This document shows, one piece after another, positions 18,165 through 26,352 of a stretch of DNA of 64,000 bases. Below the pieces are notes generated by a model. The model had not been told where the DNA came from. It did not search any database and saw only the letters and a program-made list of their open reading frames with translations. The stretch covers positions 5,332,001 through 5,396,000 of the forward strand of contig NZ_RBKU01000001.1 of the NCBI RefSeq assembly GCF_003633615.1, read 5' to 3'. The translations under genes were made by a program, and so were the position numbers. The first letter of the stretch is position 1. Every line of letters starts with the position of its first letter. Source of the stretch: Mucilaginibacter gracilis (GTDB lineage: Bacteria; Bacteroidota; Bacteroidia; Sphingobacteriales; Sphingobacteriaceae).

Positions 18165-18361
18165 TTGGAGTAGACACGGATGGCACCAACGATACCAACG
18201 ATACCGCCGATCACCAAAGTAATATTGGTTACGGGGGCTACGTAAGTTTTCAGGGTTGTTGTTGCAGTGTTCAGTCCGTTAACGCCGCTTTGTGCGAACA
18301 CGGGAATGGACAGGGCCAGCAATACTGCTGAAGCCCATAACTTTTTTGTTTTTGAGAACAT
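18077..18361 (-). pseudogene. DUF4134 (TraE-like) gene truncated by deletion
   Basis: A signal-peptide start (LWASAVLLALSIPVFAQ) and the first membrane helix block, YVAPVTNITLVIGGIVGIVG followed by AIRVYSKWN, match DUF4134 conjugal proteins (TraE of CTnDOT-type elements). After KWN the frame leaves the family and reads GWNASLVNPNRSARAYPSTE in the wrong phase over the coupling-protein tail. The second helix that the neighbour at 18588-18878 still has is missing. The junction lies near 18160-18172. Confidence 0.75.
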
Positions 18362-18587
18362 TTAAATGGAGAAAAAATAAAGGCGGAGATCTTTTAGAGC
18401 CAGCGGGGAAGCAGGCCGGTTATGCTAAAAGAGCGTTCAGATCACGAACAACGCCCCGATTATTTCACCCAGGAAGATGGCAGCATAAAGGCTGCCGGTT
18501 AAATCCAAGAAGGATTTAAAATTGAAGAATTAAGGACAGGAATCTTTTAGTGCTTCGTGGGATGAAGCATTTGGAAAAAACAGGCAA

Positions 18588-18878
18588 TCAGATTCCGAAC
18601 AATGCCCGCAAAAAAGGACCCGACAGGATCATAAAGAAAGATGCAAAAAACCAGGCGGCAACGGCCGAATCTATCCGATCCTTACCCATCTGCCAGTTAT
18701 GGTAAATTCTGAGCCCGCCTAACAAGCCGAATAAACAGGCGAGGACCAAACAAAAATCAACGGCAGAAAAAAAGGATGATGATAGGTCTTGTTTAGCCTG
18801 CTGCATCTCGGCGATGCCGGGCTGAGCGAATGCCACTGCATTGAAAAAACAGCAACATGCCAACAGGAAAAATTTCAT
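18588..18878 (-). CDS. DUF4134 (TraE-like) conjugal membrane protein
   Basis: A 96-residue protein, full length for the family. It has a signal-like start (MKFFLLACCCFFNAVAFAQ) and then two membrane helices (FCLVLACLFGLLGGLRIYHN and AWFFASFFMILSGPFLRALF). The motif G-L-x-G-x-x-x-[IV]-Y between them is typical. Such proteins are thought to be pilin-like or channel parts of the Bacteroidota type IV secretion system. It is 4 bp from the next gene. Between it and the truncated paralogue lie about 226 bp without a gene. Confidence 0.78.
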   Translation of the reverse strand: MKFFLLACCCFFNAVAFAQPGIAEMQQAKQDLSSSFFSAVDFCLVLACLFGLLGGLRIYHNWQMGKDRIDSAVAAWFFASFFMILSGPFLRALFGI

Positions 18879-18881
18879 TCA

Positions 18882-19163
18882 TTAGAAGCTAACGGATTTG
18901 ATGTACTCGACCGATTCCTCTCGGGCGAGATTGAAAAGCTGTTTAAGGCTCACACCACCCGAAAAAGCAATAGAAGATTCCTTTCCGGAACCTGTTTCTT
19001 CCACAAGTGATTTAACAGGGTGGATATCCTCAACAAAAGTAAGTTCATGTTTATCATTGGCGGTTCCACCGCGGTTTGTACGCAGAAAATCCCAGCATAT
19101 CAGGGCTGCATAATAGCTGGTATAGATGCCAAGCACCCAAAGAGCGAATTTTATCCAGGTCAT
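18882..19163 (-). CDS. TraD-like small membrane protein
   Basis: A 93-residue protein. One N-terminal membrane helix (MTWIKFALWVLGIYTSYYAA) is followed by a short soluble part (ELTFVEDIHPVKSLVEETG, LKQLFNLAREESVEYIKSVS). The helix region closely resembles the start of the next protein (MTRLKFLLGLFCTYAAYYTI), so the two share an origin. The gene overlaps its upstream neighbour by 4 bp. It is a probable component of the transfer apparatus, of unproven role. Confidence 0.65.
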   Translation of the reverse strand: MTWIKFALWVLGIYTSYYAALICWDFLRTNRGGTANDKHELTFVEDIHPVKSLVEETGSGKESSIAFSGGVSLKQLFNLAREESVEYIKSVSF

Positions 19164-19576
19164 AGTGTTGTATTTTGTAAGTATTGTTTGATGATGTTTT
19201 TGAGTTCGGGATTGGACTCAAACAGGTATTTAACCGCGAATGCGACAAATTTGGTAATATCAGTACCCGTGGCCATTTTAAACTTGTTCAGCAGATCCAC
19301 TGTCTGCGGATCAAACCTAACGTGCACCATTTGGGTATGGTTACTGTTATCATAGGCATACAGCGATCTGGCTACCGTATTATGTTTGAGAACCGTACCT
19401 GTCCCACCTTTTTTTTCTATTGCCGGTTCCACAGGGGAAGGCTGATCCCTTGCAGGCAACTCTTCGTTCGGTTTCGCCGCCGGTTGCTTTTGTCGTCTGT
19501 GATCACAAAGTAGGACTATGGTGTAATAGGCAGCATAGGTACAAAACAATCCGAGTAAAAATTTCAATCGTGTCAT
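19160..19576 (-). CDS. Membrane-anchored DUF3408-like conjugal protein
   Basis: A 138-residue protein. The N-terminal membrane helix is like that of the downstream TraD-like protein. The C-terminal half (VRFDPQTVDLLNKFKMATGT, then TKFVAFAVKYLFESNPELKN) is nearly the same as the end of the upstream protein at 19573-19935. It therefore looks like a domain join of its two neighbours. The C-terminal domain is DUF3408/TraB-like, perhaps ribbon-helix-helix. It overlaps both neighbours by 4 bp. Confidence 0.68.
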   Translation of the reverse strand: MTRLKFLLGLFCTYAAYYTIVLLCDHRRQKQPAAKPNEELPARDQPSPVEPAIEKKGGTGTVLKHNTVARSLYAYDNSNHTQMVHVRFDPQTVDLLNKFKMATGTDITKFVAFAVKYLFESNPELKNIIKQYLQNTTL

Positions 19577-19935
19577 AAGTATGATTTTTGAATAAATTGT
19601 TTAATGATCGTTTTTAATTCGGGATGCGCCCCGATAAACTGCCTGACGGCATAGGCAACGAATTTGGTAGCGTCCACACCAGTTGCTATTTTAAACTGGT
19701 TCAGGAAATCAACCGTTTGCTGATCAAACCGAAAATGCACCATTGTTTTATGGTCGCTATTATCGTATTCGGTCAGCACCTGAAGAATTGGCGCACCCTC
19801 CGTATCATTCTTCTGCTGCTTTTCAGTTTTGACAGCTTTTTTCCCGGTACTGTTCTGTTTACTGCTTTCTTGTTTTGCACCGGGCTTAACCATTTGCTCA
19901 CGCAACTGGTCGGCTAATGATTTCATTTTTTCCAT
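19573..19935 (-). CDS. DUF3408-like (TraB/TraC-type) conjugal protein
   Basis: A 120-residue protein. A charged Lys/Gln-rich first half precedes the conserved C-terminal domain (FRFDQQTVDFLNQFKIATGV, TKFVAYAVRQFIGAHPELKT). The gene follows the ParA-like gene with a 13-bp overlap, in the traA-traB order known from CTnDOT-type elements. It is probably a partition or transfer accessory DNA-binding protein. Confidence 0.7.
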   Translation of the reverse strand: MEKMKSLADQLREQMVKPGAKQESSKQNSTGKKAVKTEKQQKNDTEGAPILQVLTEYDNSDHKTMVHFRFDQQTVDFLNQFKIATGVDATKFVAYAVRQFIGAHPELKTIIKQFIQKSYL

Positions 19936-20549
19936 AAGCGATCGGCAAATATGTCTTCAAAGACAGGGGTGATAATCCCATATAGTGATAGTGGCGTCTG
20001 GAACGTGGTAATCCTTTGAAAATCGATCCGGTCCGGAATAGCCAAGGTGATCTTGCCGAATTTGGAAAGCTGTTCGTTCACCTCGCTCATAATCTCAAAC
20101 TTTACGTTGGCTTTGATGCGGTTTGGAATAAACACCACCTCTACATTGGGATTAACCTTCTTTAGGACGACTGAGAAAAGCACTGTGGACTCAAAGGTGA
20201 ACTCATCATAAGCAAAGGGGCAGATAACCAGATCAGCGGATTTAAAAACCGGTATCAGGCCGTCATCATCCAGTTTGCCGGGCAGATCTATTAAAATTGC
20301 GTCTTTCTTATTTTTTGTCAGAACAGGAATTAAAGGGGGAAAGCTTTCCAGGTTGGCCGGTAACACGTCATACGGCTCCTCGTTCTCCAACACTTTTGCC
20401 TTTTCAAATTTCTGCGATATGGATTGTTGATAGTCCATATCGATAATAGTAACCGGCCAGTCTTTAGCCAGGCTCAGGTAGTTTCCTGATAAGACGGTGA
20501 GCGTACTTTTTCCTACGCCGCCTTTTTGGTTGCCGAATAAACAAATCAT
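19923..20549 (-). CDS. ParA-family ATPase (TraA-like)
   Basis: A 208-residue protein. The deviant Walker A motif GNQKGGVGKST lies at the N-terminus, Walker A' is in TIIDMDYQQS, and Walker B-like AILIDLPGKLDDDG follows. Conserved features end with VVFIPNRIKANVKFEIM. In Bacteroidota conjugative elements a ParA-like protein heads the tra operon and helps segregation or transfer. It reads directly into the DUF3408-like gene. Confidence 0.88.
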   Translation of the reverse strand: MICLFGNQKGGVGKSTLTVLSGNYLSLAKDWPVTIIDMDYQQSISQKFEKAKVLENEEPYDVLPANLESFPPLIPVLTKNKKDAILIDLPGKLDDDGLIPVFKSADLVICPFAYDEFTFESTVLFSVVLKKVNPNVEVVFIPNRIKANVKFEIMSEVNEQLSKFGKITLAIPDRIDFQRITTFQTPLSLYGIITPVFEDIFADRLWKK

Positions 20550-20588
20550 AAGTTTTCAATGGAGTAATAATTTTAATGGTCTTACCGC

Positions 20589-21581
20589 TTAACGGGTATT
20601 AGTCCGGGCCTTCTTTTGTCTCCGGCGCTTCATGCCAAGCACTTGCTGATCGTCTACATCGTCGGCAATCATAATAGGCTGGATGTGAATCGGCTCCGGG
20701 GAATATTCAGAATAATAGGTTATGGCATTCTCGTTTAAATAATCATGCAGGTCAATTATAGGCGGATGATTTAATTGTTCAATGTTAATTTTCTCGTCCA
20801 ACAACATTTTCAGCGGGAGAATTTCACTGCCTTTAAAAACCTGTTTGGTGCTATGGTCGATGACTGTATAGCCATAGGGTGCTTTTCCTTCAGACGAGTG
20901 AAATACAAGATCAAGCCCGTAAAGCGATTTCATCTGCCCGACAAAGTCAACTTTACTTTTGTGATTAATAACCAATGCTTTGAGTTCGGCTATTCTTGCT
21001 TTGTCGGGCTTATAGGATTGTATGCGCTTTTGAAGCTTTTCCTCGTCCAGGTAATCCCGGCCAAGAAAACCCTGATTTTCCAGGATCAGATAGAATTGTG
21101 CCTTTGTACCAAACCGGTATTGAAGGGCGAAATCGTAGCCCAGTACCTTGTTGATATTCCGGACAGCCCGTACCTGTTCGTAATCCCGGTCGATCTGTTT
21201 TCCGTCCTTACCTACGCGCGAACTCACTAGATGAACGTGGTTATTATCTGTGTCTTTATGAAAGACAATAAGATATGGCTGGTCACCGTATTTCATTTCT
21301 TTCATCCACATGACCGCGACTTTTGTGAGTTCCTGTTTATTGTAATTACGGCCGGCAGCCGAAATGACAGCATGGAACTGCGTATTTTTGATGCCTTTAT
21401 TTTGTGCTGAAACCATCAGCAGATAGTTAACCAGGTCCTGTGGGCGTGGATTATGGAGTGCCTGAGTAGCCCCAAAGTTGGCGATCAGCATCAGTTCGCC
21501 AGTATTCCGGTCAACTTTATTTGTATTGTACTTTACACCGGCAAATGTCCTGGAAGGTTTTTCAAAAATGTGTGCTATCAT
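20589..21581 (-). CDS. Relaxase (MobA/VirD2-like, MOBP type)
   Basis: A 330-residue protein. It nicks one strand at oriT and pilots it into the recipient. The metal-binding motif is DNNHVHLVSSRVG about residue 115, and an upstream HAVISAAG stretch fits the second conserved block. No N-terminal Tyr motif can be placed with certainty: Tyr18 (GVKYNTNK) is the best candidate. The C-terminus is basic (KRRRQKKARTNTR). The gene lies immediately downstream of an 8-bp-period repeat array and an accessory MobC-like gene, where an oriT is expected. Confidence 0.85.
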   Translation of the reverse strand: MIAHIFEKPSRTFAGVKYNTNKVDRNTGELMLIANFGATQALHNPRPQDLVNYLLMVSAQNKGIKNTQFHAVISAAGRNYNKQELTKVAVMWMKEMKYGDQPYLIVFHKDTDNNHVHLVSSRVGKDGKQIDRDYEQVRAVRNINKVLGYDFALQYRFGTKAQFYLILENQGFLGRDYLDEEKLQKRIQSYKPDKARIAELKALVINHKSKVDFVGQMKSLYGLDLVFHSSEGKAPYGYTVIDHSTKQVFKGSEILPLKMLLDEKINIEQLNHPPIIDLHDYLNENAITYYSEYSPEPIHIQPIMIADDVDDQQVLGMKRRRQKKARTNTR

Positions 21582-21604
21582 GGATTATGGTACAATAAAA
21601 AAAC

Positions 21605-21884
21605 TACCTACCGATCCCTTTACCTATCAATTAGCAGATCGTTAGAGTTATTAATCAGCGAATCCTGGTAGCGGGTGATCCCGATAGCTACCGATCCGCA
21701 TCTACTTAGATCGACAAATCCAATAATCTGGGAATCTAAGAATCTACCGATCTCCTAATCACCAAATCTTGCGATCAAGCGATCTCACGAGCAGGTAATC
21801 TTACAATCTCCTAATCTGCTAATCCACCGATCTCACGATCTGCTAATCCTGCGATCTGCCTGGCATTCAAGTCGGCAATCCTCA
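21605..21884. repeat. Degenerate tandem array with strict 8-bp period (RATCTNNY-type)
   Basis: About 35 consecutive octamers stay in one phase. Counting from 21709, the units are gatcgaca, aatccaat, aatctggg, aatctaag, aatctacc, gatctcct, aatcacca and so on. In the core 21709-21860, 18 of 19 units begin AATC or GATC. It fills the whole gap between the MobC-like accessory gene and the relaxase gene. It is not coding: 8 is not a multiple of 3 and stops occur. It is a plausible relaxosome binding array or oriT, or an array for an unknown repeat-binding protein. Confidence 0.85.
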
Positions 21885-21904
21885 TACCGTCGGAATGGCA
21901 AGGG

Positions 21905-22315
21905 TCAAAGGCCCATTGCCCTGATTATTTGCCGAAGTGACACCTCAAATTTCTGTTGAACCTGGATGTACTCGTCAAACAGTTGATTGAATTGAGTAAT
22001 GATCGCCGGATCTAATGCACCTTGCAATCTAAGTGTGTTCGCATGTTTGGCCAACTGGTTGATATTATTACCGATCCGGGCCATTTCGGCACCGGCACTA
22101 TCAATGTATTTGATAAGCTCCCTGGAATTGATCACGGTTTTCTTGGCATCGGATAAAATCCGCATCCTGATCAGGTCTGTTTTAGAAAGGGCCAATGCTT
22201 TTTCAAGACCAGCTATTTCCTTATACTCTTCTTCTGTAAACCTAACGTTAATGAACTTGGTTCGCTTACCCTCCTTTAATTTCGGTCGCCCATTCAGCTT
22301 CTTTAGATCAGCCAT
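21905..22315 (-). CDS. MobC-like mobilisation accessory protein
   Basis: A 136-residue protein. It starts with a basic segment (LNGRPKLKEGKRTKFINVRF), then a ribbon-helix-helix-like part (TEEEYKEIAGLEKALALSKTD). A helical block, EMARIGNNINQLAKHANTLR, follows; IGxNINQLAKxxN is the signature of the MobC/BmgB family. MobC proteins bind beside oriT and help open DNA for the relaxase. The gene precedes the octamer array and the relaxase gene on the same strand. Confidence 0.88.
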   Translation of the reverse strand: MADLKKLNGRPKLKEGKRTKFINVRFTEEEYKEIAGLEKALALSKTDLIRMRILSDAKKTVINSRELIKYIDSAGAEMARIGNNINQLAKHANTLRLQGALDPAIITQFNQLFDEYIQVQQKFEVSLRQIIRAMGL

Positions 22316-22481
22316 AGAAAAATTGAGTCGCGAAATTTTTTAAATCCCCCCTGGAAGGGCAAGAGACTTTTTGTGAAACAAAAAGACATCTTGCCGTTGC
22401 AAAAGCAACGGAAAATCTGATTATCAATTTGGGTTTTCAACCACTAATTAAGAAGTTGGGTGGCGGCTCTGCCGCCATTCG

Positions 22482-23423
22482 TTACCTCACAAACGGAACC
22501 CGGACATTGGCAAAGAAATTCGTTTTGGTCTCCTGCTCTTTAGTGATAGTTTTCAGCTGCGCTTTTAATTTATCGTTATAATCATTAAACCCTTCATAAA
22601 CGGCTGAACGGTCAGTCGCATATGGTAAAGCTTTTATAAAATCCCTGCTGGCGGTTTTACCTGCTTTATCTCGGTCAAAGTAAATATCCAATGAGGAATA
22701 AGCTTTTGCCTTGTTGATCGCCTGGTGCAGTAAGGTTAAGGTATTTAAAACGATAATGGTATGGTCTGCTTCCGGATTTTCATATCGCCAGCTTAAAAAG
22801 TCAAGGAAGCCTTCAAATAAAGCTGCTTTTTTAGGGTGCCCCGGTATCACAGTAATCCCTTTGTGTCCCATACAGCCTTTAAAATAACGGTTACGGACTT
22901 CCCAGGAATTATGTTCATTGAGCCAGCCTGCAGCGAAATAATGTTTGCGAACATCATTTTCATCCTCTACATAATAGAAGACCTCACTGAGGTAAAACTT
23001 GGCGACCTCAAATACGCCGCGGCTTTTCAGGTAATCCGTAATGGCCGGGTGGGCACCTAGCGGCCTTACCTTTTCAACAACATGCTGGACCTTTACCGGT
23101 TTTCTTGGCCGCTGGGCCCTCGGTTCCGCTGTTTCGATTGCACAAACGTCCTGGATCTTCTTTACAACTTCGTTAAAGCTCAAATGCTTCCAGTACGCTA
23201 ATCCGAAATCAATAATATTCCCGCCTTTTCCGGCACCATGGTCGAACCATACACCGAGATCATCATTCACACTAAAGGAGGGATTGCTATCACTATCCCG
23301 AAGCATACTAATATACATTTTTTCACGGCCTCTTTTAGGTACTGGCTGATATCCTAAACGGCTTAACAGGTCTACCAAAGACGCTTGTTCCTTCAGCTCC
23401 CTGGCGGTTAATAACTTTGACAT
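22482..23423 (-). CDS. traP: TraP-type DNA primase
   Basis: A 313-residue protein. The N-terminal CHC2-like region reads REKMYISMLRDSDSNPSFSV and FDHGAGKGGNIIDF, but the zinc-binding Cys/His residues are not evident. The Toprim part has ALFEGFLDFLSWRY (catalytic Glu) and SLDIYFDRDKAGK (the DxD). Conjugative-transposon primases of this kind make primers on the transferred strand. The gene is the first known one of the mobilisation block. A 13-bp palindrome (GCCGGTAACCGGC, 23450-23462) lies just upstream of the start. Confidence 0.85.
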   Translation of the reverse strand: MSKLLTARELKEQASLVDLLSRLGYQPVPKRGREKMYISMLRDSDSNPSFSVNDDLGVWFDHGAGKGGNIIDFGLAYWKHLSFNEVVKKIQDVCAIETAEPRAQRPRKPVKVQHVVEKVRPLGAHPAITDYLKSRGVFEVAKFYLSEVFYYVEDENDVRKHYFAAGWLNEHNSWEVRNRYFKGCMGHKGITVIPGHPKKAALFEGFLDFLSWRYENPEADHTIIVLNTLTLLHQAINKAKAYSSLDIYFDRDKAGKTASRDFIKALPYATDRSAVYEGFNDYNDKLKAQLKTITKEQETKTNFFANVRVPFVR

Positions 23424-23465
23424 AAAAATAGAATTGAGTTAAACAGATAGCCGGTAACCGGCAAA

Positions 23466-23760
23466 AAATAAAAAGACACCTAATCGTAGAAAGAAAGGTG
23501 CTCTACCTAAGGAGTAGCTTTGTGTACCGGCAGCGGGTATCGAACCCGATAATTCGCTTCTGCCGGTATATATTTCGGGACTACTTCCGTCAGATCCTAC
23601 GATCCGGGCTCTCGCCTGCCTTCGCGTTCTCGGTCTATTGCGGCTTTACGCTCACCTTCGCGAAATTTCCAGCTTCCCGCCGGATAATGTTTTGTCCCCA
23701 CATGTCAAATAACGTTCGTTTATCAACCCGTTAGGCTGGTTGATCAATTACCCCTCTGCA
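23466..23760 (-). ncRNA. Candidate structured RNA with tRNA acceptor/T-arm minihelix
   Basis: On the minus strand an 8-bp stem (ACCGGCAG with CTGCCGGT, 23560-23567 and 23526-23533) stacks directly on a 4-bp stem (CGGG/CCCG) closed by a TTCGATA loop. That is the 12-bp acceptor-plus-T-arm geometry of a tRNA, with an 11-nt linker where the D and anticodon arms would be. Downstream is a D-arm-like GGTAGAGCACC. A hairpin (CACCT/AGGTG) followed by TCTTTTTATTTTTT near 23466 looks like a terminator. Upstream, ATCAACC/GGTTGAT (about 23720-23744) forms another hairpin. The 5' end is not defined. Confidence 0.5.
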
Positions 23761-24144
23761 GTCGGCAGAAAGTTGTACCGGTTATGCGATGCTGATATAG
23801 CATCCGTTTACCCAGTTACCCCTTTGTTTAGGAATGACGGATTGATTTACGGAAGAGCCAAATAGCTTCCTCGTGATCCGGCAGTCAGCCTGGGCCCTGG
23901 TCAACTGGCTTCGAAAAGCTGTAGTCGAAGAAAATGCATTATGCACTTCTGAAAAGGCTTTTAAGCAGTTGGCCATATTGGCTGGTTGAACTGTTATCCT
24001 GTTGGTAATCATAGAGCAAAGCAACGGGGATTGAAGTAGTCTCAAAAGTTCAACTTTTCGCTACACCCCAAACTGCACCCCTGCACCCCGCTGATTTACA
24101 GTTGTTTATTCACTGATAAAAAAGATTTTTAATTTACCCAAACC
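23761..24144. other. Non-coding upstream part of the element edge
   Basis: No credible gene. An 87-residue minus-strand frame at 23782-24045 has no family features. Direct words (TGCACCCC twice near 24073-24091) and a short inverted pair AAAAGTT/AACTTTT near 24047 are present. Together with 23466-23760 this forms a gap of about 770 bp between the primase gene and the next unit. Confidence 0.4.
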
Positions 24145-24172
24145 AAAAAAGCCGCCCTGTTGAGGCGGCTTT
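24145..24172 (-). terminator. Rho-independent terminator of the gene at 24193
   Basis: AAAGCCGCC and GGCGGCTTT form a 9-bp perfect stem with a 7-nt loop. On the minus strand it ends in TTTTTT followed by GGTTTGGG. It lies 20 bp after the stop of the 231-residue protein gene. Confidence 0.88.
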
Positions 24173-24192
24173 AGGCGGCAGCAAAGGGGCTT

Positions 24193-24888
24193 TCAATAAC
24201 CCTTGATGATCAAAATCAGCTTTTCCAGCGTCGCTATGGCAGCATCCTTATCCATCTGTTCGATGTGGTAAGTGCTTTTACGCATGCTGTTCCAGGAAAT
24301 ATTTTTCATGTTTTCTGTGGAAAGAAAAGGAACAATGGAACGAAAAATAACGCTGATAGAGCTGGCAATAATGAGCTTGGCATCGTCCGCGGCCTTTAGA
24401 ATAATACCGATTTGGTCCACGCTTAGCTTACAGCGTATTTTGGAGATAGCTATTGGCTGCGTTGGCGTGTGGTGATCGTCAGCAACCTTATCTTCAACAT
24501 ATTTGCCGTAACGTTTTTTTAAAGCTGCGCCGGTATTTTGGAGTTTAAGCACCAGGTTCTCGCCGGTTGCCGCTAAGGGGTGGTTATCCGCGTAGCCAGC
24601 AAGATTTTGCATTGCCTGCTGTTCCAACAGGCGCAGGGCGTCGTAATAATGGGTAACTGTCGCTTTAATTTTTTTTGAAGAAAACTGATAAAAGGTACTC
24701 GATTTCAGATCCTTTAGAACGGTTTGCAGTTCCTGATCGAATTTATTCTCGATCGCTGATAATTGTTGTATTCCCAGCTCTGAAACACTCGTTTTTTCCG
24801 GGTTTAATGTGACTTCTATGATTTCGTCCAACCAGGCATAGGGATAGCCTTGCTTCTTGTCTATATTATACATAACCACCTTCCTCAA
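24193..24888 (-). CDS. Helical protein of unknown function, RteC-like C-terminal block
   Basis: A 231-residue protein, mostly helical by composition. The C-terminal 80 residues (KLSVDQIGIILKAADDAKLI, ISWNSMRKSTYHIEQMDKDA, ATLEKLILII) share their layout with the end of the 390-residue protein at 25156-26328. The spacing of hydrophobic, IS-x-x-SM and final helix blocks resembles the RteC-type domain of Bacteroidota conjugative transposons, but weakly. No start problem: MRKVVMYNIDKKQGYPYAW follows a purine-rich stretch. It has a good terminator. Role unknown; possibly a regulator. Confidence 0.6.
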   Translation of the reverse strand: MRKVVMYNIDKKQGYPYAWLDEIIEVTLNPEKTSVSELGIQQLSAIENKFDQELQTVLKDLKSSTFYQFSSKKIKATVTHYYDALRLLEQQAMQNLAGYADNHPLAATGENLVLKLQNTGAALKKRYGKYVEDKVADDHHTPTQPIAISKIRCKLSVDQIGIILKAADDAKLIIASSISVIFRSIVPFLSTENMKNISWNSMRKSTYHIEQMDKDAAIATLEKLILIIKGY

Positions 24889-25155
24889 ATTTTCTCTGTA
24901 GCAACTTTAAACTACAGCTAAAAATGCATCATGGTTAAGCTGCTTCAATTCCGAATCACCCGCATTGCTTGCCAGGGGACTTAATTCGCTATAAGAAGCA
25001 GGCGCAGCCGGCCCCGCTAAATGACCTCTTGAATCAAAGATAAAATATACTTTTTACGCTTTTCATAGATAAGTCTTATACGATGCTTCACCTTTCGCGA
25101 TGAACGTTAGGCCTACTGGAAAGTTGCCGATGGATTGATCCTTAACCAACATACT

Positions 25156-26328
25156 TTATTTTGGAAAAAACATTTCATTCACTTTCGCTACCATTTTCAA
25201 CAGTAGCTCCCTTACCGCATATCCCGTAAACTGATCGCCGCTATAGTATAATTTATTCATACTTCCATAAGATATACGTTCCTGCTTCTTACTCATAAAG
25301 TGAGTTGAAAAAAACTTCAATATAGCAGTGATGTTTTTCATGGTAAAAACGCCTTCCTCGTATAGCAACCTGACCAATAAGGCCATTTGGGCGACAGTGA
25401 GCTTCAACTCTAGCTTGCCAGGGATTTCGTGTTCACCACCGTTGATCTTAAGATGTTCCTGCCGGATAAACTCGTTCAACCAATGCTCCATCTGAATATG
25501 AACCGCTGGCACACCGGGATCAAATGCGGCAGTGGTCATCACCGGCAAAGATTTGAGTAAAAGTAGCTGTTTCAGCAACATCGGTAGCTGATCGTCTGCA
25601 CGCAGATTGGATTTTTTCTTCGAGATATCGTCCTGGTACCAAAGACAAAAGTTATTGTGATTAAAATTCATATAGAATAATGCTTCTACGACGCTTTGTG
25701 TATGATCGGCACTACCCTCGAAGGAAACGGTGCCCTGCAAGGCCTCTGCAAAAGACATCAAATATTCCGCTGCACGGTAACTAAGAGGAGTATAACTATT
25801 GGTATTAATGATCGCCCCCAGATAGTCCATGACACAAACTTTCAAGCCAGGATCAATTTCGATATTTTCCAGTCCGGCACTCAATTCTTCCGCCACCTCC
25901 GCCATTTTTTTGCGGATGGACGGCGTTGCAGCAGCCGGTATTTTTCCGTTCTGATCAAAAAACGAATGAAAATACTGAACCTGGAAATCTCTCAGATCTA
26001 ACAAGCGCCGCTGCAATAACAAAGGTAGTTTCAAAAGCATATCATCTTCTGCGAGGCCATTATCCTTTGCGGATCTGATCAGCTCGTAAAGGGAATCAGC
26101 CATTTCCAGGATAACCTGTTGCTGAAAGGCGATATATCTCCGTAGTACATGATCTTTTGCCTGGCTGAACAGCAGATCGGTCCAAACTTTCTTTATCCGC
26201 TGACACTCCATCATCATATTGGTTTCCTGTGCCGTTAAATAGGCAATTGACAACCCTTTCGATTGGTCTATCATGTCCGAAAAACCAGCGGCCATGGCCG
26301 CCAGCATTTTTAATTCGTCCTTAAGCAT
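25156..26328 (-). CDS. Helical protein of unknown function sharing a C-terminal domain with its neighbour
   Basis: A 390-residue protein rich in Leu/Met/Glu helices and without membrane segments. The last 90 residues (KLTVAQMALLVRLLYEEGVF, then ISYGSMNKLYYSGDQ) match the end of the 231-residue protein downstream. It is 25 bp from the small Thr-rich peptide gene upstream, so the peptide and this protein are probably one transcript. It is unlike any recognised RiPP enzyme. A regulatory or peptide-binding role is possible but not shown. Confidence 0.6.
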   Translation of the reverse strand: MLKDELKMLAAMAAGFSDMIDQSKGLSIAYLTAQETNMMMECQRIKKVWTDLLFSQAKDHVLRRYIAFQQQVILEMADSLYELIRSAKDNGLAEDDMLLKLPLLLQRRLLDLRDFQVQYFHSFFDQNGKIPAAATPSIRKKMAEVAEELSAGLENIEIDPGLKVCVMDYLGAIINTNSYTPLSYRAAEYLMSFAEALQGTVSFEGSADHTQSVVEALFYMNFNHNNFCLWYQDDISKKKSNLRADDQLPMLLKQLLLLKSLPVMTTAAFDPGVPAVHIQMEHWLNEFIRQEHLKINGGEHEIPGKLELKLTVAQMALLVRLLYEEGVFTMKNITAILKFFSTHFMSKKQERISYGSMNKLYYSGDQFTGYAVRELLLKMVAKVNEMFFPK

Positions 26329-26352
26329 AGCATTAATCTTTTACTCCGGAAA

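Noticed and set aside
21605..21884. CRISPR array
   Set aside because: Units are 8 bp with no spacers and no cas genes are nearby.
21605..21884. Dam-type GATC cluster for replication control
   Set aside because: AATC units are as common as GATC; the period, not the GATC word, is the constant feature.
23782..24045. 87-residue minus-strand frame as a gene
   Set aside because: Composition is not protein-like and it lies in a region full of structured DNA.
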